Shown here: piece by piece, positions 53,105-63,800 of the stretch
Numbering within the stretch: the stretch's first letter is position 1
Layout: every line of letters begins with the position of its first letter
Assembly: GCA_007115705.1 (NCBI GenBank)
Contig: QXEO01000334.1
Location: 1,273,567-1,337,566, forward strand
Origin: Dactylis glomerata
Lineage: Eukaryota > Streptophyta > Magnoliopsida > Poales > Poaceae
Length of the DNA stretch: 64,000 nucleotides
Direction of reading: 5' to 3'
Position numbers and translations under genes: made by a program
Notes under the pieces: generated by a model
Databases searched by the model: none
The model's input: only the letters and a program-made list of their open reading frames with translations
What the model was told of the DNA's origin: nothing

Positions 53105-55258
53105 ATGGCCAATCCTGAAAATACCAAGTTGTGTGACTTTACTAGCACAAACAATAGTGATTTTATCTGCACTCCTATTGCACCACCTGCTCCTACTGCA
53201 AACTTTTATGAGATTAAGCCTGCTTTATTGAACCTTGTTATGAAAGAGCAATTTTTTGGTGCTAGTACTGAAGATGTTGCAGCTCATCTCAACAATTTTG
53301 TTGAGCTATGTGAGATGCAGAAATATAAGGATGTAGAAAGTGATATTATTAAGCTCAAGTTGTTTCCTTTTTCTTTGAGAGGAAAAGCTAAAGATTGGTT
53401 GCTGTCTTTGACTAAGAATAGTATTGATTCATGGGCTAAGTGTAAGGATGCTTTTATTGGTAGATACTATCCTCCTGCTAAGATTATATCTATGCGTAGC
53501 AATATTATGAAATTTACTCAGTTTGATAATGAACATTTTGCTCAAGCTTGGGAAAGAATGAAATCTATGGTAAAGAATTGCCCCACTCATGGACTGACTA
53601 CTTGGATGATTATCCAAACTTTTTATGCAGGACTGAATTTTTCTTCAAGGAACCTACTTGATTCACCTGCTAGAGGCACTTTTATGTCCCTTACCCTGGG
53701 CGCCGCAACGAAGCTACTTGACAACATGATGGTAAATTATTCTGAATGGCATACCGAGAGAGCTCCACAAGGTAAGAAGGTAAATTCTGTTGAGGAAACC
53801 TCTTCCTTGAGTGATAAGATTGATACCATTATGGCTATGCTTGCTAATGATAGGACTCATGTTGATCCTAATAATGTTCCTTTAGCCTCTTTGGTTGCTC
53901 AAGAAGAGCATGTTGATGTGAATTTCATTAGAAACAATAATTTTAACAACAATGCTTATAGGAACAATTTTGCTAGTAACAATCATAGGCCGTTTCCCTC
54001 TAATGGTGAAAATGGCTACCTTGGTAGACCTAAAATGCCTAGTGAAGAGAGGTTTTTAGAAATTGAAAAGTCTACCAAGAATTTTATGCAAATGCAATAT
54101 GAGCAAAATAAGTTGTTTACTAAGACTATGGAGGAGCAAACAGCTCTGTTGAGGACTATTAGTCATCAACTCGAAAATTTAAACCAGGCTATTCCTAAAT
54201 TGCAAGCTAAAGTTTCTAAGGCCAAAACTGATATTTCCTCTTTGTCTGATGTGCAATCCTCTTTGGTTAATAGAATGTCTGCTAAGCCTGATCCTTTTGC
54301 TACTGCTAATACTATTCAAGTTGGAATTGATGAAAATCTTAGATTGTTAGCAGAATTGCATGCTAGATGGGAAAGAGAGGATGAGATTGCTAGGAATTTA
54401 AAAGTTTGTACTATTACTACCTCTGATGATGTTGTTCCTAATGCTAGCAATCCTCCTACTTTTATTGGTGTAGAGAAAACTCCCACTCCTTGTGCTAAAA
54501 AGCCTAAAACTGCCAAAACTTTTTCTCAAAAGAGTGCTGAAATTTTTCGGAGTGTGGAAGATGATAGCTCTATTTCTTTTAATGATTTTGATGTTGATGA
54601 CTGCAATATATCTGAAGTAATTTTGTGCTTGCAAAAGCTTGCTTTGACTCCCAATGCTAGTTCTTTAAATATTGCTTTTACTAAGCATATTACCAATGCT
54701 CTCATAAAAATTAGGGATGAAAAGTTGAAGCAGAAAGCCTCTGTTCCCAAAAAGTTAGAAGATGGATGGGAACCCATCATTGATATGCATGTTAATGGAT
54801 ATGATTGCCATGCTTTATGTGATCTAGGTGCTAGTATTTCTATCATGCCTAGAAAGATTTATGAAATGCTTGATTTACCACCGCTTGAAAAGTGTTATTT
54901 TGATGTTCCTATTGCTGATGTTGCTAAGAAGAAACCTTTGGGAAGGATTAATGATGTTCTTATTGTGGTGAACAATAACCTTGTTCATGTTGATTTTCTT
55001 GTTATGGACGTTGAATGCCATGCTTCATGTCCTATTATTTTGGGAAGACCCTTTCTTCGAACTGTAGGTGCTATCATTGATATGAGGGAAGGCACTATCA
55101 AATATCAATTCCCACTTAAGAAAGGTATGGAACACTTCCCTAGGAAAAGAAATAAATTACTTTTTGACTCTATTCTTAGAGCAAATTATGAGCTTGATGC
55201 TTCATCACTTGATATTACTTTATTCGCAAATTTTCTGCGCCAAGCTCAAAGGCGTTAA
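53105..55258 (+). CDS. E gag-protease protein (717 aa)
   Basis: I chose the ATG at 53105 (MANPENTKLCDF), which follows AAA and fits related Athila gags; an in-frame ATG at 53072 only adds leader. The gag domain spans about residues 60-185 with FSLRGKAKDWLLSL, WAKCKDAFIGRYYP and FAQAWERMK. Next come an Asn-rich stretch (about 285-300), a likely coiled coil (about 320-390) and a charged linker. A pepsin-like retroviral-type protease begins near residue 565, with CDLGASISIMP holding the catalytic Asp (about 573) and IILGRPFLRT near its end. There is no zinc knuckle. The frame is intact and ends at 55258 with no pol after it. It would form the particle coat and process itself; enzymes must come in trans. 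Confidence 0.9.
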   Translation: MANPENTKLCDFTSTNNSDFICTPIAPPAPTANFYEIKPALLNLVMKEQFFGASTEDVAAHLNNFVELCEMQKYKDVESDIIKLKLFPFSLRGKAKDWLLSLTKNSIDSWAKCKDAFIGRYYPPAKIISMRSNIMKFTQFDNEHFAQAWERMKSMVKNCPTHGLTTWMIIQTFYAGLNFSSRNLLDSPARGTFMSLTLGAATKLLDNMMVNYSEWHTERAPQGKKVNSVEETSSLSDKIDTIMAMLANDRTHVDPNNVPLASLVAQEEHVDVNFIRNNNFNNNAYRNNFASNNHRPFPSNGENGYLGRPKMPSEERFLEIEKSTKNFMQMQYEQNKLFTKTMEEQTALLRTISHQLENLNQAIPKLQAKVSKAKTDISSLSDVQSSLVNRMSAKPDPFATANTIQVGIDENLRLLAELHARWEREDEIARNLKVCTITTSDDVVPNASNPPTFIGVEKTPTPCAKKPKTAKTFSQKSAEIFRSVEDDSSISFNDFDVDDCNISEVILCLQKLALTPNASSLNIAFTKHITNALIKIRDEKLKQKASVPKKLEDGWEPIIDMHVNGYDCHALCDLGASISIMPRKIYEMLDLPPLEKCYFDVPIADVAKKKPLGRINDVLIVVNNNLVHVDFLVMDVECHASCPIILGRPFLRTVGAIIDMREGTIKYQFPLKKGMEHFPRKRNKLLFDSILRANYELDASSLDITLFANFLRQAQRR

Positions 55259-58137
55259 AGAAAAGCACTCTTGGGAGATAACCCAATATTTTATTTTCAG
55301 TACTTTTTCTTTTGAGTCTTGGAAGTCATTACTACTGTAATGACCGCTCCTTATCTTGTTTATTTCGTTTTTGTGCCAAGAGAAGCCTCTAATTTGAGCG
55401 AGGTAAAGATTTGGGGATGTTGCTGTCCTGAAACTGTTTTTGGTGCTGCACCGTAAAAATTCGTATAAATTCTCTGTATATCTTTTGGACCTGCGATTTC
55501 TTGTGCATATGCCCCAGGTTATATCCAAACTTTTGTTAGTAGAACACTTTTTGATTTGAGCAACAGAAAACCTTTCAAAAATTCGACCTTTGTCAGCTAT
55601 TCAGTTTTGACAGATTTCTGCCAATATTTGTGTTTGCCATTTGAGTTCTTTTTTATCATGGAACCTTTTGGGAAGTTGCTACAGTAGTATATGCTTTATA
55701 TGTGGTGGTTTTGAGTTGAAACCTGAAGCAAAAAGAGGTTGAATATATTTTATGCTTACACTAATGTTGCTAATAGAATTGTGTTTAGTTTTGTATGCAG
55801 GAAGTTTTCAAGTGTAGGGATTGGAGAATGATGAGATGAGTTGAAGAATGGACAAAAGCTCAAGCTTGGGGATGCCCAGCACCCCAAGAAATATCCAAGA
55901 AGTACAAGCGTCAAATCTTGGGGATGCCCCCGAGGCACCCCTTCTTCATCGGCAAAAATCAGGTCACCTTTCAAAACACTATATTTTTATTGCTTCATGC
56001 ACTATGTGTTTTTCTTGGAGCGTCAGTTGTTTTAGTTTTCTTAGTTTGTTAGTTTAGTTTGTTTGCTGCAATAAATGGTTGGACCCCAACAAATTTCTTT
56101 TGGAGAAGATGTACTCGTTTTCATTTGCAAAGAACACTCTAGTTTTCAATCTTACTTTTTATCGAGCGTTCTTCTTTTTCTGCTACTGCTTTTGGTTTTC
56201 ATTTTCGCCTTGATATGCGTTCAGATCTTGTCATATCTTTTCATCAAGGTGTATTTTTGCCTCTGATCTTTATTGGTTTTCATCAAAAGAGGTGTTTATA
56301 AAAATTTCAAATGGTGTTGGAAAAGAGAAAAAGCTTTATGCAAAATAGTGGTACAAGAAGGAGCTTGTGTAGACTGCGGCTTAGGCTTTTTCATGTCATG
56401 CTTGATGTCTTTTTGATAGTATGCTTAGTGGTTTTGCTGTAGCATGACTTGTCTCAAATAACTGAGTTTGCTTAATGAGCCTTTGAAAAAAGTCAAGCGT
56501 TGTTTTTATTGTATGGAAGCATTATTTTGGTTTTCTCCTTGATGCTTTATTTGGGTTGACTTGGTGCATGCTCACACATGTTAGACTCATACAAAGTCGC
56601 CAATAGCCTTCATGATCATTTAGTTTTTGACTTTTGATGCCATCTTATGCTTCTTTTAATGTCGCTTTGTCGCTTTGCATGATTATGGCCATTATTGCCC
56701 TCTTAGTTGGTCGCTCCCAGTCTTTTGCTAGCCCTCGCCTTGTACTGAGTATGAGCTCTACTCGTGCATCCAACTCCTAAAAGCCAAAAGTTTTCCAAAG
56801 TGTCCACCATATATACCTACTAGCAATTTGCTATTCCAAGTAAATTTGACTTGCTTTTATTATCTCTTCAAATTAAACTCTTACCAGTGTTATGCGAAAT
56901 TTGGTCAGTAAAGCTCTCACGAACCGGAAGGCACACTTTACTTTTGCTATTCTTAAAAATTTGACATTGTGGTCTTTTATGCTGAGTTGTTATGCTTGCA
57001 AGTTGTAAGTTGGATTCTATCCCAGCCATGCTGTCATGGGCAAGCTTTCAACATTGCACTTCTATTTGAGTTGATATCGTGATCTTTTGTTTATGGATGC
57101 CCGCGGTGTGAAATGAATTGGGAATCTTGTGGGGATCATGGAGTTTGTATATGTGTTAGGGAAATGCCGGGCCGCCAATCTAAGCCATGCATAATTCATG
57201 GTGGAAATTTGCAGCATACCCATGGTGAACATTCGATGACGCATCTCATAATACAAAAAAGCTAAACAATATAGCAAATAAAAGAGATGTCAAGGTGTTC
57301 ATTGTCTGCTTGTCCTGTCATTTTGGTGTGGGCTTGTTCCATGTCATCGGGCACGGAGTTACCCCATTGGCGGTTCTCAATGATACACATATACTTACAA
57401 TGACAAGAGCCTTGCTTGGGACTCTAAGTAAAGTAGCATGAGGTTTGGGTACTCGTATTCACGGGACACGAGGTCTTCAACTTATGACTTGTCAAGCATA
57501 TGCATCATAACTGTTCTTGCATTAACTTTAACCATTCAAGATGCTTATGATGGGGGCAATGAGAGCTCAAAGCCGGTAAGTAACATAATTTTTGAAGGTT
57601 GTAAAACTTGCAATCACTGCTTCCCTCTGCGAAGGGTCTTTCTTCTACTTTTATGTTGAGTCACCACCTTCTTTCTTTATGCACCATAAGAGAGCATAGT
57701 TGTCATTCTTACTGTAATATGCATTGTCCCAAAGTTCTTTGATTGATTCATATTGTTGGTTTCACTTGTCTCAAGTTATTTGTATCTAGTCGCCCTCTTA
57801 AACTTGAAGGTGTCCTATGCATTTATGTTTTGCTCTCTTTGAAGGACAAGCTGAAAACCATTTGTATGTTTTCCTTATGATTGGAACACACATTTGACTT
57901 TCATTGTTTCATTTTCATGATCTTTTGTTTGTGTTCATTTGCATGTTTACAACATGGTTGCTAAGTTCTTATTGTCATGATTATATCTTCATGCCCATGC
58001 TTAATTTCATATGATCCCAGCTCACAAATGCTTACATATATGATCAAGATTGTGTAGGTGCATGTCACCTCAAAAATTATTTATTTTGTTTTCACTTACC
58101 TACTTGAGGACGAGCAGGAGTTAAGCTTGGGGATGCT
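55259..58137 (+). other. Non-coding 3' region of E
   Basis: It fills the place where autonomous Athila elements carry pol and env. The longest frames have no conserved content. The purine tract AAGCTTGGGGATGC occurs before the LTR (58123-58136) and twice near the start (55862-55875 and about 55915-55927). The same region is shared by A and D, and its first part by C. Confidence 0.7.
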
Positions 58138-59770
58138 TGATATGCCTCAAACGTATCTATAATTTTTGATGCTCCATGCTTGTTTTTACACCATTTGCCT
58201 ACTGTTTCGTTACACTTCGTGGCACTTTTATGCATTTTCCGGAACTAACCTATTAACAAGTTGCCACAGTGCCAGTTCCCTGTTTTCTGTTGTTTTTGTG
58301 TTTCAGAAGTGATACACAGGAAATATTCTCGGAATTGGACGAAACCACATCCTGAAGTTTTATTTCACCGGGAAGCTTCCAGACATCCGAAGAGGTGTCA
58401 GAGGGGGGCCACCAGGGCCCCACACGCATGGGCGGAACGGCCAGGCCCCTGGCCACACAGGGCCCGCGTGAGGGCACCTGGCCCCTCCTCTGACGGTGCC
58501 CCTTCGCCTATAAAGACCCCCCGATGCGTAAAACCTAAGTACCCGATCAATTTTCCAGAACACATCGCGATCCGCCGCTGCCGCCGACCCGAAGATCGGG
58601 AGGGTCTAGAAGCTCTTCCCGGCACCCTGCCGGAGAGGGGAATCACCACCGGAGGTCTTCTTCATCACCATGCTTGCCTCCGGAGCGATGAGTGAGTAGT
58701 CTACCTTGGACTATGGGTCCATAGCAGTAGCTAGATGGTTGTCTTCTCCACCATGTGCTTCATGTTTAGATCTCATGAGCTGCCCTACATGATTGAGATC
58801 ACCGTTATGTAATTCTACATGTTTGGTTTGTTGGGATCTGATGAATATTGGTGTTTATGATTAAGTTGCTGTACTGAAATTTATCTTATATTATCTCTAT
58901 GTTGTTTATGATCTTGCATGCTCTCCGTTGTTAGTAGCTATCTTGGCCGAGTAGTTACTAGTGACTCCAAGAGGGGGTATTTATGCTCGATAGTGGGTTC
59001 ATGTCTCTATTTCACCTGGGGGAGTGACAGAAACCTCTAAGGTGGTAGATGTGCTGTTGCTACTAGGGAGAAAACAACATTCATATGCTCAAGGGCATAT
59101 GCTTTGTTTACATTACACACTTTGCTTAATGCAATTATCTGTTGTTCGCAACTTAATACTTTTGGGGTGTTCGGATTGATATCCCCGGGGGTGGATTATT
59201 AGTCATAGATGCAGTTGGATGGTGGTCTATGTATTTTGTTGTAATGCCCAGAGTAAATCTCATAGTGATCTTCTTGACATATCACGTTATCTCTATTCTA
59301 TCAATTGCCCAACTGTAATTTGTTTACCCAGCATGTGCTATTTTATCTATGGAGAGACACCACTAGTGAACTGTGGATCCCGGTCCTATTTCCATCATAT
59401 TGCTATCACCTGTTTACTTTCTCGCACTGTTTACTTTATTCGCATACTTTACTATTTTCCACTCGATACGCTCATACATTTGTTTTAAGCAAACCGGTGA
59501 GATTGACAACCTCATCTCAAGTTGGCAGCAAAGTATTTGGTTGTGTGTGTGCAGGTTCCACGTTGCAGCTATCAAGCAAAGCTTGGACGAGGCGCCATAT
59601 ATAAATTGTCCGCTGCTGTCGCAAACTAGCAAGCATCACCTTCAGCTGTCATTGTCTGCTTTTCTCCTGAACGATAAACCTTGGTTTCTAAACTGAGGGA
59701 AAACGAGCTACTATACTCATCACACCTTCCTCTTGGGGTTCCCAACGGGCTGGTCATTCACCACGCATCA
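58138..59770 (+). repeat. 3' LTR of E (1633 bases)
   Basis: It runs from TGATATGCCTC to CACGCATCA and is colinear with the 5' LTR. Visible differences include TGATACGACTC versus TGATATGCCTC at the start and GGACTAACC versus GGAACTAACC near position 105. Confidence 0.95.
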
Positions 59771-59775
59771 GCTGC
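59771..59775. repeat. Target-site duplication of E, right copy (GCTGC)
   Basis: It matches 51272-51276. Confidence 0.95.
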
Positions 59776-59920
59776 ATCCTGGCCGTCGGTTCTGATCCGA
59801 TGGTGCAGATCGCATCGGCTGTGAAAATGGGCCTCAGTGCCCTTTTTTTTGGGCTCATTTTTGAGGATGGGCTGCGGATTCCAGTTCCGGCAGCCCAGTG
59901 TTTTAAAGTTTTTTTCTGTT
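59776..59920 (-). promoter_or_regulatory. Upstream promoter of the captured gene fragment
   Basis: On the minus strand this continues directly into the telo-box and leader at 51271 once E is removed. It contains a site-II-like GGCCCATTTT (complement of 59827-59836), further GCCCA words and a CCATCGGATC-type motif. Telo-box plus site II is typical of ribosomal-protein and other growth genes in plants. E split this promoter from its leader. Confidence 0.45.
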
Positions 59921-60013
59921 TCAGTGCAAATTAATGGTATTATGTTTATATTTTTTTGTTTTGCACTATTTTTATACAGAAATATGTTTGCCTAAAATCT
60001 TTACTATTGGTTT

Positions 60014-60040
60014 CGAGTTGGTGGTGAAGCCACCCACTCG
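60014..60040. other. Hairpin with CGAGTTGGTGG arms
   Basis: CGAGTTGGTGG, loop TGAAG, CCACCCACTCG: eleven-base arms with one mismatch. It lies in the Helitron-like segment, 460 bases from its 3' end. Confidence 0.7.
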
Positions 60041-60118
60041 ACATACAACATGTAAGTGACGAATATACCCCTTACATAATGACAGGATCACCAGAATTGG
60101 TAATACATGGAAAACAAT

Positions 60119-60175
60119 CAGAGATTAATGCAAATCAGAGATTAATGCAAATCAGAGATTAATGCAAATCAGGGA
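60119..60175. repeat. 17-base tandem repeat, three copies plus a part
   Basis: The unit CAGAGATTAATGCAAAT occurs three times from 60119, followed by a partial CAGGGATT copy. It lies inside the Helitron-like segment. Confidence 0.95.
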
Positions 60176-60481
60176 TTTATGATAGAGAAAGAAGAAGAAA
60201 ACACCTACGTGTATTTATTCTAGACTCCTAAATCTAAGGGAATGCATAGGGCGGTTAAAAAATGTGGGAGTCAGGTCCTCCTTAATTCTAGCAGAAAATT
60301 TGGCATAAGTCCGGAATTTTAGGATTTTTTTAAAAAATTAAAAAAAGCTATACGACTTATATATAGAAACGGAGGAAGTACGGGAATGAAGGAGAGAATA
60401 TCATTATTCTTTAAGACTTATGTATGATGGATTAATATTGAGAAGAAAGAGTGGAAGGAAAAAGGAAAGAAAAAAGAGAAT

Positions 60482-60509
60482 CCGCTGCAACGCACGGGCA
60501 TTTAGCTAG
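60482..60509 (+). other. Helitron-type 3' terminus
   Basis: CCGCTGCAACGCACGGG can fold into a short GC-rich hairpin with a bulged C. Nine bases on, the sequence ends CTAG with T as the next base. This is the expected CTRR-T end of a Helitron and closely resembles wheat and barley ends known to me. Confidence 0.65.
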
Positions 60510-60854
60510 TATGATTAGGAAATATGTTAATATTCTGAATGAAAATGATTTGTTCAGAATATTTAATGTGTCTTAATATTGTGTGATCATTTTAAGCATC
60601 AAATAATGTTAAAATTCCTTATGATTAATTTTGATGCTTATTTTGATAATATTACTATAAAATTAATTTAGACCAACGTTGTTTTAATTTTGCATGTAAA
60701 CACTTATGTTGTTCTAATTTTATGTCAATACTACCCAATGGTGTTTTGACATGGAACTAGAATTTTTCTGCTTATGGCATGTCTATTTTATTTTACCAAC
60801 GTAAAATATTATATTCACGCAAATTACTAATGAACGTCCATGTTGTTTTTTCAG

Positions 60855-63800
60855 CTTCCGCTCCGTTTCGCCCTGAAACTGTCGAACAACTGACAGGAAG
60901 CAACTTCCCAAAATGGAAGAATGTGATGGAATTATGTTTAGCCTTTAGCGAGTTCGATTACGCCTTGATTAATGAAAAACCCACGGCACCAGCTGCTGGT
61001 GTCGAGGGGTATAATGAACTCAAAAAGGCTTACGACTCTAAGATTGAGAAGTGGGAGAAGTCGTGTCATGTTGCAATGCTCGTGATGCGATCATCCATCT
61101 CTCCTGACATAATTGGGGCTCTCCCCAAGAAAGACACTTCTAAGGAGTTTATGGAAGCCTTGGAGGAGCAATTCAAGGGCTCTGAAAAGGTTTATGCTCA
61201 CGAGCTTTTTCACAAGCTACTTGGGAAGTACAAAAATGAAGGAGATGTCAGGAGTCACATTCTAAAGATGGTAAACGCTTCAAATAAATTGAAAACCCTG
61301 AAGTGCGAGCTAAGTGAAAATCTCTTAGTTATAATGATCTTAGAGTCACTTCCTGAAGAATTTGATCAATTTAAGATCAATTATAATTCCATGAAGGAAA
61401 AATGGTCCCTCTCTGAGATATCCCCCAGGATTGTCGAGGAGGAACAGAGGATATTGAGGGCTAATAAGGACCAAGCTCTTCATGTTAGCTCTAAAAAGAG
61501 GAAGCATGATGGGCCTACTTCTCCTCCAAAGAAGTCTTTCAAGAATGAAATACCGAAGTCTAAAGGAAAGGAGATAGGACAGTCTTCAGGCAGCACTGCT
61601 GCTGATAATGTATGTTTCCACTGCAAGAAAGCAGGCCATTACAGGAAAGACTGTTCTGAATACATTAAGTGGATGCTAAAGAAAGGTACTGATGAAATCA
61701 CTTTTGTCGATGAATCTTTTTATGCTGATTTCTCTAGTACATCTTGGTGGATTGACTCAGGTGCAACCTCTCATGTCTCTAACTCCATGCAGGGATTAAG
61801 TATGACCCAAACCATAGCAAGAGGAGCAAGAAGACTTAAAGTAGCAAATGGAGTTGAAGTCGATGTTGAAGCAATAGGGTCACTTACCTTAGAGCTTCAC
61901 ACCAGCTTTAGTCTTAAGTTAAATAATGTCCTTTATGTACCTACTCTAAGTAGGAATTTGATTTCAGTCTCTTGCTTAGATGATGATATGTATGAATGCT
62001 TGTTTGGGCACAAACAATTTATTTTGAAATATTGTAATAAGGATGTTGGCCTCGGTGTCAGACGAGGCAAATTATATATGTTATCTTTTAATGATTATGC
62101 TTTGCATGTGAGAAATGTTTCTAATGATGAAAAGAAATGGAAGGGTACTAGCACTTCTTCGAAATTGTGGCACCATCGTTTGGGCCACATTTCGAAGGGG
62201 AGAATGGAAAGACTTATTAAAAATGACGTACTCCTCCCATTAGACTTTTCAGATGCAGATATTTGTGTAGACTGTATTAAAGGAAAATATGCGAAAACAA
62301 TTAAGAAAGGAGCCATAAGAGCCACAGGCGTCCTCCAACTTATTCATACTGACATATGCGGACCCCTGAATGTTAAGTCTATAGATGGTTTTGATTCATT
62401 CATCACATTTACAGACGACTTCTCCCGATATGGGTATATTTATCCCATACGCGATCGATCGGAAGCTTTGGACAAATTCAAATTGTTTAAAGCCAAAGTT
62501 GAGAACCAACTAAATGAGAACATTAAAGTTGTACGATCTGATCATGGGGGAGAATATTACGGAAGGCATGCTCCTTATGGGCAAATTCCTAGACCTTTTG
62601 CCAAGTTCCTTGCTGAAAATGGAATTGTTGCCCATTATTCAATGCCTGGCGAACCTTAGCAGAATGGTGTGGCTGAGCGCAGAAATTGCACACTCATGGA
62701 TATGGTGCGAAGTATGCTTAGTCATGCAAGTTTACCAGTAAGCCTACGGATGGAGGCTTTGAAGACAGCTGCACACGTACTAAACCTTGCTCCTACTAAA
62801 GCAGCACCGTGCACACCTTACGAGATGTGGACGGGAAAGAAACCGAGCTTGAACTATCTACATGTGTGGGGTTATCCTGCTGAAGCTAGAGTTTTCAATC
62901 CACAACTTAAGAAGCTAGATCCAAAAACAGTTAGTTGTTTCTTTGTTGGATACCCTCATAGAGGAAAGGGATATCGCTTCTATTGTCCAGGTCACACCAC
63001 TAAGTATGTGGAGACCCGACAAGCGGTATTTTTTGAGGATAATGAAGTCATAGAAATAAGAAAGATCGATCTTGAGGAGAAGTGTGTGTATGCTCCAACC
63101 CCAGCCATCCAAGAGATTGTTCTCCCAATACAAAGGAGAGTAGCATCTCATGATGATTCTGAACCTTCCAGTTCAGGTCCTCAACCTAATGATAATTCTG
63201 AAGCTGATAATAATGAAAATGAAGAAGATCATCAGTCAGAAAATGATCCTCAAAATAATGACGCTCCTCCACCACCGTCTCCTGTGAGAAGATCACAACG
63301 AGAAAGAAAGAAAGCCATCCCAGATGATTATATCATTTACATGGGTGAGGATGTGGAAGATATAGGAAAGGTGGAGGATCCAACCTCATACAAGGAGGCC
63401 ATTGCAAGTACAGATTCGTCCAAGTGGCACATTGCCATGGAAGACGAGTTGAAATCTATGGACTCAAATGAAGTTTGGGACTTAGTAGAAATTCCTGATG
63501 GTGCTAAAAGAGTAGGCTGCAAATGGGTCTACAAAACTAAGTATGACTCCAAAGGGAATGTCAAACGGTTTAAAGCTAAACTTGTGGCAAAAGGTTTCAC
63601 ACAGAGAGAAGGAATTGACTACAAAGAGATCTTCTCCCCTGTGTCATCTAAAGATTCCTTTAGGATCGTTATGGCTCTAGTAGCTCATTTCGACCTAGAA
63701 TTGCATCAAATGGACGTTAAGACGGCGTTTCTAAATGGTGACCTTAAAGAAGATGTTTACATGACTCAACCAGAAGGTTTTGTTGTGGAAGGAAAGGAAC

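Larger units (their letters stand above)
51277..59770 (+). mobile_element. Element E: complete non-autonomous Athila-like retrotransposon (8.5 kb)
   Basis: It has two LTRs (1632 and 1633 bases), an Asp-tRNA primer site, one intact gag-protease frame, 2.9 kb of non-coding 3' region, a polypurine tract and a GCTGC target duplication. No reverse transcriptase or integrase is present, so mobility must have depended on another element. The LTRs differ at a few percent of sites by eye, suggesting a fairly recent insertion. It is the innermost element of the nest. Confidence 0.95.
50617..60509 (+). mobile_element. Helitron-like segment carrying a gene 5' end, interrupted by E
   Basis: The 3' end is the firmer half: a GC-rich hairpin (CCG-C-TGC, loop AAC, GCA-CGG) at 60482-60497, then CTAG at 60506-60509 followed by T, as in grass Helitrons. 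A candidate 5' end is TCTACTATGTACACG at 50617, preceded by A, giving the A/T insertion context without duplication. Inside lie a reversed gene promoter with first exon, short tandem repeats and element E. The 5' end is a pattern match only; a different start is possible. Confidence 0.5.

Noticed and set aside
60340..60385. Stowaway-like MITE end (ACGGAGGAAGTAC)
   Set aside because: Only one end is present, with no inverted partner or TA duplication nearby.
60779..60854. ATG at 60779 as the start of K gag
   Set aside because: The 25 codons before the acceptor are AT-rich and unlike any gag N-terminus, and they include a perfect pyrimidine tract and CAG. They look like intron end.
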